Positions 1-8,650 of a stretch of DNA of 64,000 nucleotides are shown one piece after another. The position numbers and the translations under genes were made by a program. Source of the DNA: Acidianus ambivalens (GTDB lineage: Archaea; Thermoproteota; Thermoprotei_A; Sulfolobales; Sulfolobaceae); NCBI RefSeq assembly GCF_009729015.1, contig NZ_CP045482.1, forward strand, positions 1,236,001 through 1,300,000. The letters are read 5' to 3'. Below the pieces are notes generated by a model. It was not told the DNA's origin. It saw only the letters and a list, made by a program, of their open reading frames with translations, and made no database searches. How positions within the stretch are numbered: position 1 is the first letter of the stretch; the number at the start of each line of letters is the position of its first letter.

Positions 1-214
1 TTCCGTCTAATACTTGTCTTCCAGAATAGAATTCGTTACTATAAACAAATTTTATTCTCTCTTTTTTGCAAAATTCCTCCGCATCTCTAAAATTGGAAAC
101 AAAAATTATTTCATATTTATCATTAGGTAACGTTTGATTAAGTACGCTCTTTATCGCATCCATATAGAAATCTTTTCTATTATAGGCAGTAATTATTACA
201 GAAATTTCTACCAT
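1..214 (-). CDS. Glycosyltransferase family 2, N-terminal fragment (runs off the left edge)
   Basis: Translating the minus strand from the ATG at 214 gives an open frame of 71 codons that leaves the window. It begins MVEISVIITAYNRKDF, followed by a helix ending in SVLNQTL. This is the classic start of a GT-A fold family 2 glycosyltransferase: a hydrophobic beta strand, the T-x-Y-N-R nucleotide-sugar loop, then a helix with L-x-Q-T. Such enzymes move sugars from nucleotide donors to lipid or protein acceptors at the cytoplasmic face of the membrane. The DxD metal-binding motif would lie outside the window, so acceptor and linkage cannot be inferred. It is divergent from the flavoprotein gene that follows. 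Confidence 0.75.
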   Translation of the reverse strand, partial: MVEISVIITAYNRKDFYMDAIKSVLNQTLPNDKYEIIFVSNFRDAEEFCKKERIKFVYSNEFYSGRQVLDG

Positions 215-416
215 TATTACCCTTAACTCACTTAGCAAGAGCTTATCTTAAAAACATTCGCTTTACTAAGATCTTATTAGATACGCTTTTTCTCTTAGGC
301 TTATTATTAATTAAACTCTGATATCTTCATATATGAAACTTAGTGATAGCTATAGATTATTAAATAAATTGCTTAATTCCATTAATCTTTTTACTACTGG
401 ATCTACATTATATGCT

Positions 417-1406
417 ATGCAAGAAGAAATATATGATGTAGTAATTGTAGGGGCAGGAATTGCAGGGTTAAGCGCAGCCTTATATACTTCAAGGCAAAGG
501 ATGTCAACTTTAGTAGTTTCAAAAGATCTTGGTGGTCAGTTAAATTTAACACAATTAATAGAAAATTATCCTGCTATAAGTGCAGATACCGGTTTAGGCT
601 TAGCATCAAAAGTAGAAGCACAAGCTAAGAAGTTTGGTGCTAAGTTTATCTATGGAGAAGAAATAAACGGATTAAGGAAAGAAGGTGACATTTTCATACT
701 AAAAGGACTAAAAGGAGAATACAAAGCAAGGACAGTAATTTTAGCATTTGGTAAGTCTCCAAGAGAATTAAAAGTTCCTGGAGAAAACGAATTAAAAGGT
801 AAAGGAGTTTCTTATTGTGCTATATGTGATGCGGCATTTTTTAAAGACGTACCTGCAGCTGTTGTGGGTGAAGGAGATCCAGGGCTAGATGCTGTAGAGC
901 TACTTGGTAAATACGCTAAACCCACTTACTATATCTCTAGGAGTTTTCAATTGGCAGGAGAACCAGATCTTGTAAATTCTGTTTTATCTAACAAGAACAT
1001 TCAACTTTTCTTAGGATATAGAGTCTTAGAAATTAAAGGTAATTCTAAAGTTCAAGGAATAGTTATTGAGAATTTAAAAACTAAGGAAGTTAAAGAGTTA
1101 CAAGTAGAAGGAGTAATAATTGAAATGGGATATGTGTTAAATACCGATTTTCTGAAAGGTTTAATTAAATTAAATGATAAAGGAGAAATTATAGTTGATG
1201 ATCTAGCTAGAACATCAATGGAAGGAGTCTTTGCTGCAGGTGATATAACTCAAGTGCCTTATAAACAAGCAGTAATAGCAGCAGCCGATGGAGTTAAAGC
1301 TGCCTTATCTGCTTATAACTATTTAAGGAGTAAGCAAGGTTTACCCCCTGTAAATGTAGATTGGAAAGCTGAGAAGAAGAAGACTGTTGTGTCATTTAGA
1401 TTATGA
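417..1406 (+). CDS. trxB: Thioredoxin-reductase-like FAD disulfide oxidoreductase
   Basis: A low-molecular-weight thioredoxin reductase-like flavoprotein of about 329 residues. From the chosen start it has an FAD motif GAGIAGLSAA near the N-terminus, a redox pair C-A-I-C-D at about residues 134-137, and a second FAD motif near the end (VFAAGDI). The frame is open back to an ATG at 333, but the family starts just before the FAD strand, so the ATG at 417 (MQEEIYDVV) is preferred. The central pyridine-nucleotide loop reads VVGEGDPG rather than the usual GGGDSA form. The following strand reads YISRSF and lacks the HRRxxxR arginines that hold the NADPH phosphate. It may use NADH or another donor. 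The family reduces thioredoxin or similar small disulfide proteins in the cytoplasm. The start choice is less certain than the family. Confidence 0.85.
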   Translation: MQEEIYDVVIVGAGIAGLSAALYTSRQRMSTLVVSKDLGGQLNLTQLIENYPAISADTGLGLASKVEAQAKKFGAKFIYGEEINGLRKEGDIFILKGLKGEYKARTVILAFGKSPRELKVPGENELKGKGVSYCAICDAAFFKDVPAAVVGEGDPGLDAVELLGKYAKPTYYISRSFQLAGEPDLVNSVLSNKNIQLFLGYRVLEIKGNSKVQGIVIENLKTKEVKELQVEGVIIEMGYVLNTDFLKGLIKLNDKGEIIVDDLARTSMEGVFAAGDITQVPYKQAVIAAADGVKAALSAYNYLRSKQGLPPVNVDWKAEKKKTVVSFRL

Positions 1407-1491
1407 ATTTTAAATAAAAATAAGTCAATTTTCTTAACTAAGATAGAGGTGACTTTATAAAAAATATAGCAAATATTCCCGTAGTGATATA

Positions 1492-2349
1492 ATGTTAACG
1501 GGTATACCACTTTTTTTATCAGTACTTTTTTCCTCACTTTTAGCGGGCTATTTAGGATCCTTAACTGGACTCGGAGGAGGAACGATTTTAGTACCTATAC
1601 TAACTTTATATGATGGAATACCAATAGAATACGCCACTGGTGCTAGTTTAATTTCTACTATTGCAACATCTAGCGGTGCAGCAAGCGCCTATTTAAAGGA
1701 TAAGATAATTAATTTAAAAATAGGCACATCTTTACAAGTAGCAACAACTTCTGGTGCAATAGCGGGATCATTAACCGTAACTTATATTTATTCTCACCAC
1801 TTGGAGCCAATAATATATGTAGTATTTGGAATAGTTCTCTTAGGTTCTGTATATCCTACGATTAAAAGGGGCAAATTTGAAATACCTAAGAATTCAGACC
1901 CAGATTGGTCAACTAAATTCTTCCAAATGCATGGAGAATACTACGATATGGCATTACAAAAGAAAGTTGAATATTGGGGCGTTAGATGGGTTCAAGGTGC
2001 TTTAGTAATGTTTGTTGCTGGTTATGTTTCAGGATTGCTTGGAATAGGTAGTGGGGCTTTAAAGGTTATAGGAATGGATTGGGTTATGAATCTACCAATA
2101 AAAGTTACTACAACTACTAGTAACTTCATGATAGGAGTCACTGCGGCCACAAGTAGCGGTATATATTGGGTTTTTGGGTATATACAGCCATTAATAGCCG
2201 CCGCCACTAGCATAGGAGTGCTAATAGGTGCATTTATAGGTACAAAGACTCTAGTTAAATTAAAGAATAAAAGGATAAGAACAATATTTACGATCTTATT
2301 AGCTTTCCTTGGTATACAAATGATATTAAGGGGATTGGGGATCTATTAA
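1492..2349 (+). CDS. TauE/SafE family sulfite/anion exporter
   Basis: A 285-residue integral membrane protein with about eight hydrophobic segments. The first repeat carries the family signature LGSLTGLGGGTILVP and the second repeat carries SGLLGIGSGALKV, the inverted half-repeat of TauE/SafE permeases. Between the halves lies a cytoplasmic loop rich in charged residues (about residues 125-165). The family moves sulfite, sulfonates or other organic anions across the membrane. In a sulfur oxidiser, sulfite export is a plausible job, but substrate is inferred from family and context only. Its TAA stop overlaps the ATG of the next gene by one base (taATG), so the two are translationally coupled. 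Confidence 0.85.
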   Translation: MLTGIPLFLSVLFSSLLAGYLGSLTGLGGGTILVPILTLYDGIPIEYATGASLISTIATSSGAASAYLKDKIINLKIGTSLQVATTSGAIAGSLTVTYIYSHHLEPIIYVVFGIVLLGSVYPTIKRGKFEIPKNSDPDWSTKFFQMHGEYYDMALQKKVEYWGVRWVQGALVMFVAGYVSGLLGIGSGALKVIGMDWVMNLPIKVTTTTSNFMIGVTAATSSGIYWVFGYIQPLIAAATSIGVLIGAFIGTKTLVKLKNKRIRTIFTILLAFLGIQMILRGLGIY

Positions 2350-2729
2350 TGGATCTAGATTACGTAACTGGAATGATAATGAGAATAGGAGTAATACTAA
2401 GCATTTCTCTAGTTGCACTAGGAGTAATTCTAATATTAGTAGAAGGTCATGCATGCAGTTATTCAGAGTCTGTACTTTTCTCTAGAACTTCGTATGTTAA
2501 CTCGTCAATAGCTAATCTTAGTTATATAATAAAAGGATTTACAAATATAAGCGGTCTTTCGTTTATATACCTAGGTTTAATTATACTTGTTTCCGTTCCA
2601 ATACTAAGAACTGCGTTAGCCTTAGTATATTTTGCTTACGAAAAAAATAAGCTCTATATTATTCTAACGATAATAGTTCTATTCAACCTGGTATTTGCAA
2701 TACTATTCTTACCTTCTATTATAAAATAA
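2349..2729 (+). CDS. DUF1634-like membrane protein, partner of the TauE/SafE gene
   Basis: A 126-residue protein with three predicted membrane helices at about residues 10-32, 68-92 and 100-122. A short polar extracytoplasmic loop with several Asn-x-Ser/Thr sites lies between helices 1 and 2. Small three-helix DUF1634 proteins are commonly found beside TauE/SafE permeases in archaea and bacteria, and this gene overlaps its upstream neighbour by one base. It is therefore likely an accessory subunit of that exporter. Its function is unknown. The next gene converges on it with the two stop codons abutting. Confidence 0.7.
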   Translation: MDLDYVTGMIMRIGVILSISLVALGVILILVEGHACSYSESVLFSRTSYVNSSIANLSYIIKGFTNISGLSFIYLGLIILVSVPILRTALALVYFAYEKNKLYIILTIIVLFNLVFAILFLPSIIK

Positions 2730-3653
2730 TCATCCAGACAAGATAGCAGCTCCTTTTATTTTATATTTAACAAGTAAACCTTCAAGTTTTCTTTCTATTA
2801 CTATTATTGAATACTTTAACAATCCCTCATAGGCTAAACTTCCAGGATTGACAACTATCGTATTTTTAATCTTATCAGTTGCAGGAGACTCTATTATATG
2901 ACCATGCAAGCCAAGTAAAGGTCTATATTTTTCGATTAAATCTCTAACTCCTCTAGATCCTACATGTTCTCTTTTCTTACCATCAATTATAGCAATATCT
3001 AATTTAGTATTATATGGTGGGGCATGAAAGTTTAATATAGCTCTTTCTGGTTCGTCTATTTTCCTTAAATAATCTTCTCCTTTTATATAAATTGTAGAAT
3101 CTTGCTCTTCCCTATAACTTTTAAAAGGCGTGGGATTAACGTATCCATAAGAAATTAAATACAGAGTATTTGTCTTTCCTTCTTCAAGTTCAAATATCCC
3201 CTCATCTCTTATGTTATATTTAGAAAATACCTCATCCAGATATAACGGATCATCGTTACCGTAACTCCAGAATACCTTTATATTAGTTCCAGTTAATTTT
3301 TCTTCAGCTATCTTAATCCAGTTGTCTATTTGTTTCTCTATTAAAGTTCTCTTTACAGATTCAAAGAATTCTTTATTCTCTAGAATTTTCTGTATTTCAT
3401 CTTTGCTAGCCACGTGGATATAGTACCCATATTTTCTTGCATCCTCATAAACAGTTTTTATATCTACTTCATTACCATTAAAATAATATTTATCTCCACT
3501 TCTTTCTATAAATACTATATTTTTAGAGGTTATATCTCCACCTATAATTAGGTAATCAACGTTATGCATCTTTGCAGCATTTAGTGCTTTTCTATAGGCT
3601 ATTTCTGATCCGTGTAAGTCTGTGACAGACATTAGTTTAATTTCTCCGGACAT
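2730..3653 (-). CDS. Calcineurin-like metallophosphoesterase
   Basis: A 307-residue protein with the metallophosphoesterase motif series in order: D-x-H (VTDLHGSE, about residue 12), G-D (IIGGDIT, about residue 39), G-N-D (YGNDDP, about residue 131), H in NFHAPP, and G-H-x-H-like LHGHI (about residue 251). These ligands bind two metal ions. A C-terminal NPGSLAYEG segment is also typical. Family members cleave phosphomonoesters or diesters, including nucleotides and nucleic acids. The exact substrate cannot be read from sequence. It is a single gene, convergent with the DUF1634-like gene. About 90 bases upstream separate it from the MFS gene. Confidence 0.85.
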   Translation of the reverse strand: MSGEIKLMSVTDLHGSEIAYRKALNAAKMHNVDYLIIGGDITSKNIVFIERSGDKYYFNGNEVDIKTVYEDARKYGYYIHVASKDEIQKILENKEFFESVKRTLIEKQIDNWIKIAEEKLTGTNIKVFWSYGNDDPLYLDEVFSKYNIRDEGIFELEEGKTNTLYLISYGYVNPTPFKSYREEQDSTIYIKGEDYLRKIDEPERAILNFHAPPYNTKLDIAIIDGKKREHVGSRGVRDLIEKYRPLLGLHGHIIESPATDKIKNTIVVNPGSLAYEGLLKYSIIVIERKLEGLLVKYKIKGAAILSG

Positions 3654-3744
3654 TGAAGGTCGGTCGTAAATTTACTATTTAAGAATTTTGTCATTACAAT
3701 TAAAAAATAGTTACATTATAGGGAATAAGATAAAACAATTTAAA

Positions 3745-4995
3745 TTATCCTTCTTCTAGTATTTTGAAGATAAATGCTGATATAAATAGTAATATACCTG
3801 CTATTGCGAAGTTAGTAATAAATCCAAATCTTGTAGAAATAAAACCTGATGCAAAAGAGCCTAGAAATAGTGCTACTCCCACTAAAGTACTATATACTCC
3901 AAGGCTCCTACCTTGGTTTCTACCACCTATTGCCTTAAAAATTAGTGTATTTGATGCCGAATAATAAGCAGAAAAAGCTACTCCTGCTGCTAAAGGATAA
4001 AATATCATTCCAAGTATTTCTGTAAACGATGCAGACAAAATTGTGGAAATTCCCATAGCTATGTAACTACTTCCTCTTAATAATAAAGCTCTAAAGCTGG
4101 TTTCTCTTTCATCCTTCTTTTCTAAATATTTTCCAATTAAATGAAATGTGAGTATTTCAGCAATCATTCCCTCTGTTATTATACCTAGTACTATAGACTT
4201 ATCTAGACCTTTAGTATAAAGACTAACAGGATATAATGTATTGAATAATCCACTAGAGATGTAAAATATAAATATTGCTAAGTAAAGAAGCGGTAAATAA
4301 TTAATTGGCTTCTTTAGAAGCCTAGATACTCTAAACATTTTGAAATTATGTAAGTTTGGAGGTATGTGGACGAAAAATAACGGATGCATTTTTAGTCTAG
4401 TAAAGAAAGATTCCTTATGATGAACTATTGAAACTCTTTCTATTCCCATGAAAACTCTTGGTGTAAAAAGATAAGCTGAAATGAAAGCCGCTATTGAGAA
4501 TATTGAAAGCACAATGTAAATCTCATATATATGTATGAAAATTACGAGTATTGTAGATAATATCAATCCTACTAGATTTCCTATTGAAGTTAGCATTGAA
4601 AGTTTAGAAAAGCTTTCTGCCCATCTACTTTTTTCTGTAGTTTCCATTACCAGTAAATTCATTGGAGTAGAGTAAGATACAGAGAAGAAAGTGAATAGCG
4701 CATATAAAATTATTAATAAAATAATAGAACACGCTAACGCCATTAGATATAATGAAACACTTGAAACTCCAAAGCCTATTAGTATTATACTTCTTATATC
4801 AAATCTGTCAGATGCGTACCCCCAAAATAAAGATGCCGGTATTAGGACTGCATTGGAAAGTGATATAGCATAATCAACATCTATGGTATTTCCTCCTAAG
4901 TTTAAGATTTCTAGGCTTAATAAAGTAGAAATAGGTAACGAAACAACTCCAAATAATAAGGCTGAGATCATCCACCTAGAGTCTGTCCTTATCAC
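3745..4995 (-). CDS. MFS transporter
   Basis: A 416-residue protein with about twelve hydrophobic helices in two halves and a charged central loop (about residues 185-235). The loop after helix 2 reads GYASDRFDIRSI, a good match to MFS motif A (G-x-x-x-D-R-x-G-R-R), and a weaker copy lies in the second half. MFS carriers move small solutes by proton coupling or diffusion. No substrate-specific motif is recognised, although the general look is that of drug or metabolite exporters. It lies just downstream, on the same strand, of the molybdopterin oxidoreductase gene (27 bases apart), so the two could be co-transcribed. Confidence 0.8.
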   Translation of the reverse strand: MIRTDSRWMISALLFGVVSLPISTLLSLEILNLGGNTIDVDYAISLSNAVLIPASLFWGYASDRFDIRSIILIGFGVSSVSLYLMALACSIILLIILYALFTFFSVSYSTPMNLLVMETTEKSRWAESFSKLSMLTSIGNLVGLILSTILVIFIHIYEIYIVLSIFSIAAFISAYLFTPRVFMGIERVSIVHHKESFFTRLKMHPLFFVHIPPNLHNFKMFRVSRLLKKPINYLPLLYLAIFIFYISSGLFNTLYPVSLYTKGLDKSIVLGIITEGMIAEILTFHLIGKYLEKKDERETSFRALLLRGSSYIAMGISTILSASFTEILGMIFYPLAAGVAFSAYYSASNTLIFKAIGGRNQGRSLGVYSTLVGVALFLGSFASGFISTRFGFITNFAIAGILLFISAFIFKILEEG

Positions 4996-5022
4996 TTAGG
5001 ATCAATAAAAGGGCTCCTTTAG

Positions 5023-6771
5023 TTAGAAATTTAAAGTAAACAGCTTAACACGCTTGGCTTGAACTTTAATATTAAGTAGTGGAGTGCCTCCGAATTTGCC
5101 CTTCTTCCCATCTATTATAGAATTTATAGGCTTTCCGTCTAGGTCAAAGAGTGATGATTTAAATAAGAAATAGACACCAGTTGGTAGATCCTCAGCTTTT
5201 TTAAAGATTACTCTTACTTGTCCTTTTTCCGTGTATAAAATTCCTTCTCCTTCAAATTTTGAATTAAAGACTATAGGCTTTCTCTCGCCGTATATCTCTT
5301 TAAATTGACTATTAGTATAATTAGGATGAGAGGAATAAACAAGAAATTCTCCTTGAGGAAATTCTAGGTCATCTGGCTTTGGAAAAGGTTCTATAGAAAA
5401 CTTTCTTGTGACCTTAGGCGATACTTTAACTACTTTTCTCCTTTTTAATTCTTCTACAGAGATTCCAGTGTTTCTTAAGGATACTTCTACTGCCTTCCAC
5501 AGATCTTCAAATATAAAATCCTCCGAAATTTCCAATTCTCTGGCAATTTTATGCATTAAATTAACTTCAGTGATTCCTAAGGAATTGTTAATTATGGGCT
5601 CATTATAAACAAGATAATTATGCCAATAACTATATACCACATCTTCTTTTTCTAGGAAAGTCAACCCTGGGAAAACTAAGTTGGCTAGCTTGGCAGTCTC
5701 GGACCAGAAAGGATCATGTACTACTAGAAAAACTCTTCCATCATTAACTGCCTCCATAATTTTATCTCCTCCTGGCAGAGAATGCAATGGATTAGAATTC
5801 CAAACAAAGATTATTTTAAACTCGTTTATTCTATCTCCTACATCGCCCATGTTGATAATCTTTCTAGGTTTATACAAGTGAGTTCCTCTAAGGTAATCAA
5901 AATCTATTCCCCATCCTTGGCTATTAGAATAGAAAAATCCATTTTCTATACCTAGTAATCCAGGTATAAGAGAAATTACGCCTATAGCATAACCTCCGTT
6001 TAAACTTCTTCCTATGGCAAACCCAATTATCGTTAAAGGTTTTTCATTAAAGTAAAAATCCGCTAGGTCTTCTATGTCCTTCTCTTTTAAAGAAGTGGCT
6101 TCTTCTATCAGCGAGTAATTGAAAGGAGCAACTTTATCTTGCAATTCAGCATCACGTATTTTTCCCTTTTCTACAAGTTTTTTCAATATTCCTATAGCAA
6201 GGTAAACGTCAGAACCGGGTTTTATAATATAATATTTGTCACTCCTTTTTGCTGTTTCGCTTTTTCTTACGTCTATAGTTACTTTATATTTGTCTTTAAG
6301 AATTTTCCATCCATGAATAAAGCTAATAGAGGCCTCACTACCCCAGAAAACTACTGAGGAAAATTTAGCAAAATCTTCTGGCAATGCACCAAAACTACTT
6401 CCATAATGAGCTTTAATTGTTTCATGTCCTTCTGCGCTACATATTGAGTAATCTGTTGAGGAACTGCCTAGATAATTCCAAAGCCTTGCTGGATAATACC
6501 ACGTTAATAACCCTTGGTTCCCATCGTAATCTATATGAAGTATTTCTTCAGGTTTTATTTCCCTTATTCTTTTAGCTAAAATTCTTATTCCTTCTTCTAC
6601 TGTAATTTCCTTTCCTTCATAATAAGCAGATTTTATTCTATTAATTGAATTTCTTTTTACGTCTGCAATGCCTCTGGAGCAAGTAAAACCATTAACTGGG
6701 AAGATATTCAAAGGCTTATATTTAGAGTCAAATATACAAGTATCGTAACAATCTCTTGTACAAGCAATCAT
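5023..6771 (-). CDS. Molybdopterin oxidoreductase (CISM-type, cytoplasmic)
   Basis: A 582-residue enzyme from the chosen start. It opens MIACTRDCYDTC with a fourth cysteine at about residue 30, the C-x3-C-x3-C-x(n)-C cluster that binds a [4Fe-4S] centre in formate dehydrogenase and related enzymes. A cysteine in DYSICSAEGHE is a candidate Mo/W ligand. Later come pterin-binding segments such as VFWGSEAS and VFVWNSNP-like strands, and a C-terminal barrel domain from about residue 480. There is no twin-arginine signal, so it should be cytoplasmic. The frame is open to 6894, but that extension overlaps the divergent gene and lacks homology. The ATG at 6771 puts the Cys cluster at the N-terminus as usual. 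The substrate is unknown; formate or sulfur compounds are possible. Confidence 0.85.
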   Translation of the reverse strand: MIACTRDCYDTCIFDSKYKPLNIFPVNGFTCSRGIADVKRNSINRIKSAYYEGKEITVEEGIRILAKRIREIKPEEILHIDYDGNQGLLTWYYPARLWNYLGSSSTDYSICSAEGHETIKAHYGSSFGALPEDFAKFSSVVFWGSEASISFIHGWKILKDKYKVTIDVRKSETAKRSDKYYIIKPGSDVYLAIGILKKLVEKGKIRDAELQDKVAPFNYSLIEEATSLKEKDIEDLADFYFNEKPLTIIGFAIGRSLNGGYAIGVISLIPGLLGIENGFFYSNSQGWGIDFDYLRGTHLYKPRKIINMGDVGDRINEFKIIFVWNSNPLHSLPGGDKIMEAVNDGRVFLVVHDPFWSETAKLANLVFPGLTFLEKEDVVYSYWHNYLVYNEPIINNSLGITEVNLMHKIARELEISEDFIFEDLWKAVEVSLRNTGISVEELKRRKVVKVSPKVTRKFSIEPFPKPDDLEFPQGEFLVYSSHPNYTNSQFKEIYGERKPIVFNSKFEGEGILYTEKGQVRVIFKKAEDLPTGVYFLFKSSLFDLDGKPINSIIDGKKGKFGGTPLLNIKVQAKRVKLFTLNF

Positions 6772-6781
6772 GAAGATAATA

Positions 6782-6788
6782 TTATAAA
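6782..6788 (+). promoter_or_regulatory. TATA-like box for the hydratase-like gene
   Basis: The TTATAAA sequence is centred about 27 bases before the ATG at 6812, the spacing expected for a leaderless archaeal transcript. It lies in the 40-base gap between two divergent genes, so the promoters must overlap. It supports 6812 over the upstream ATG at 6788 as start. Confidence 0.5.
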
Positions 6789-6811
6789 TGGCTTTTAATT
6801 TTTTCCTTATT

Positions 6812-7408
6812 ATGGAAAAGGCAGAACAACTCTTCCAAGCATATAAGGAAAGGAAAGAAATAGATCCATTTCCACTTACGGAAGAAGAAGGCAAAAAAGT
6901 TGGTGAAGAATTCTCTAAGATGCTTATAGATTATGAAGGTTTAGGAGGGTATAAAATTGCGAAAGGTGGTATTATAGGAGTTTTAACTAAGGCCATGATT
7001 ACATCTAGTGAGGATGTAGAATTATGGTTTAAAACTCATAAAGTGGAGGTTGAGTTAATAGCACTAGTTAAAAGTGGAAAAATTTCAAAGATTTATTTAG
7101 GTTTAGAAATTCCTGCCACAAGATTCAAAACATGGGATTTGCCTACACAATATATTATAGCAGATGATGCTTTTGCCGGAAGGCTCTTTGTTGGTAAAGA
7201 AATCGAGCCTCCTTATGGTTCTTTCAAGTTATTCATAAATGATAAATATATAGCTACTGGATCTCCTACCTATTCTCCGCAAAGTCTAATTAAGGATTTT
7301 ATGGAAGGATACGTAGCGTTAGGGGCTTTTCTCGGTCCTTATAAAATATCTAAAGGAGACAAAATAAGAGTAGAAGGAAAGAAAACTATAAGTGTAAAAA
7401 TGGTTTAG
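6812..7408 (+). CDS. 2-keto-4-pentenoate hydratase-like protein (FAH superfamily)
   Basis: A 198-residue protein that resembles the MhpD/HpcG branch of the fumarylacetoacetase superfamily. It has an N-terminal helix followed by LTEEEGKKVGEEF, the core GGYKIAKGG segment (compare GYKIG in hydratases), and a C-terminal half with a conserved-looking LGPYKISKGDKIRVEG end. These enzymes hydrate 2-oxo-4-enoates in aromatic meta-cleavage pathways, using a metal ion. It is shorter than typical members (about 260 residues) and some catalytic acidic residues are not clear to me. The family is likely but activity is uncertain. It is divergent from the molybdopterin enzyme and overlaps the next, convergent gene by 4 bases. 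Confidence 0.5.
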   Translation: MEKAEQLFQAYKERKEIDPFPLTEEEGKKVGEEFSKMLIDYEGLGGYKIAKGGIIGVLTKAMITSSEDVELWFKTHKVEVELIALVKSGKISKIYLGLEIPATRFKTWDLPTQYIIADDAFAGRLFVGKEIEPPYGSFKLFINDKYIATGSPTYSPQSLIKDFMEGYVALGAFLGPYKISKGDKIRVEGKKTISVKMV

Positions 7409-7878
7409 ATATATCTAATATTTCCTCCTTTACCCTGAGGTGTGCCGAAAGTATCAGAGAATTTGAATATAATATAGAGGCCCGCATTCCTTACTATGTA
7501 TACAGCATTTACGAACTCATTTGCAGTAAGGTTATCTGGCAATAGAACTCTCGATACTTGAATTGCACTTGGTATTTCTTGTCCAACTGGCATGAAAATT
7601 ATATCTACGCCCATTTTTAGTAAATCGTATTTTAGTTCGTTGAGGAACTTTCTTCTTTCATCCTCTTTCATCTCCTTTAGTGCGTTCTGATGTATTTCAT
7701 GTATTCCTACTCCCATAATCACTATGTATAGGTTTTGATTAGGAGGTCTTACTACTTCTAATGTAGGTCCTCCACCTTGAGGAGGATACATTACAACGTG
7801 GAATGGTTCCTTTGCTTGTGGTGGGACATTTATCATTAAGCCTAACTCTTGGATCCATTTTTTTATTTCATTATCCAT
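7405..7878 (-). CDS. DUF2299-like conserved protein
   Basis: A 157-residue soluble protein starting MDNEIKKWIQELG. It has alternating strands and helices, a PPQGGGPTLEV loop near residue 35, and a helical segment MKEDERRKFLNELKYDL. The overall look matches the archaeal DUF2299 family (PF10061) as I remember it; this was not checked by search. No catalytic motif is evident and no function is known. It converges on the hydratase-like gene with a 4-base overlap. A TATA-like AT stretch lies just upstream of the start. Confidence 0.5.
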   Translation of the reverse strand: MDNEIKKWIQELGLMINVPPQAKEPFHVVMYPPQGGGPTLEVVRPPNQNLYIVIMGVGIHEIHQNALKEMKEDERRKFLNELKYDLLKMGVDIIFMPVGQEIPSAIQVSRVLLPDNLTANEFVNAVYIVRNAGLYIIFKFSDTFGTPQGKGGNIRYI

Positions 7879-7969
7879 AGGTGAATAAAGGATATCAGTC
7901 TATTATTTTTAATGAAAAGGGATAGAACTTCATAAATGTACAAAAGATTGAAAGCCTTAACCTTAGGAG

Positions 7970-8560
7970 TCAAGTATTTTTATATCCTATATAAATCGCA
8001 TTATTAGGTAATATAGATCTTACTCTATAAACTTTATAATCTAAAGTTACGAACCCCTTTTTCTCGCATATCTTTTTTAGCTCCCAAGGCCAGTATAGTC
8101 TATAGTACCTCATTACGACTACACCGTTTATATTAGATTTTACAATTACTTCCTTTCTGAATAAAAATCTAATTTGTCTCAGCCAAACTGTAATAATTAT
8201 CTTTCCACCTTTTTTAAGCACTCTCGTTGCTTCAGATAGTGCGTTATTTGGAGATGGCAATTGATGTATCGAAGCGATATACATCAAAAGCTTAAATGAA
8301 GAATCTCTAAAAGGAAGGAATTCCATATCAGCTTGAATTAAATTTTCACACCCCCTTTTCTTAGCTTCCTTAAGCTGTTTCTCTGCTATGTCAAGGCATA
8401 TTACAAATCCTTTTAATAGTTTACAATTTTGCCCAGATCCACAACCAATATCTCCTGCTGGACTTTCATTCATTTTAATCTCTAATGGTTTTCTCCTATG
8501 TACTATGTACTCGTAAGCATTCATATTCATGAGCTTTATTTCATCCTCTTTCATTTCCAT
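7970..8560 (-). CDS. Class I SAM methyltransferase, Trm9-like candidate
   Basis: A 196-residue methyltransferase. The SAM-binding loop is GDIGCGSGQN at about residues 36-45, the acidic residue after strand 2 is in VICLDIAEK, and motif III/IV is QADMEFLPF. The later segments IHQLPSPNNALSEATRVLKKGGKI and, near the C-terminus, MRYYRLYWPWELKK resemble the Trm9/ALKBH8 branch, which methylates carboxymethyl groups on tRNA wobble uridine. That link is my inference from these two segments and from the nearby elp3. A generic small-molecule methyltransferase is the alternative. The gene stands alone and is divergent from the MFS gene at 8651. Confidence 0.7.
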   Translation of the reverse strand: MEMKEDEIKLMNMNAYEYIVHRRKPLEIKMNESPAGDIGCGSGQNCKLLKGFVICLDIAEKQLKEAKKRGCENLIQADMEFLPFRDSSFKLLMYIASIHQLPSPNNALSEATRVLKKGGKIIITVWLRQIRFLFRKEVIVKSNINGVVVMRYYRLYWPWELKKICEKKGFVTLDYKVYRVRSILPNNAIYIGYKNT

Positions 8561-8622
8561 CTGAATTTCTTTGCAATTAAAATATATTTTGATTTATGTC
8601 ATGAATTGTTAAACACTCAGAT

Positions 8623-8630
8623 TTATAAAT
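8623..8630 (+). promoter_or_regulatory. TATA box of the MFS gene at 8651
   Basis: TTTATAAA is centred about 24-25 bases before the ATG at 8651, which fits a leaderless or nearly leaderless transcript starting at the MFS gene. Confidence 0.5.
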
Positions 8631-8650
8631 ATTGAGTATATACTTATTTT

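Noticed and set aside
6772..6894. Longer N-terminus of the molybdopterin oxidoreductase
   Set aside because: It overlaps the divergent hydratase-like gene and lies upstream of the Cys cluster that normally begins the protein.
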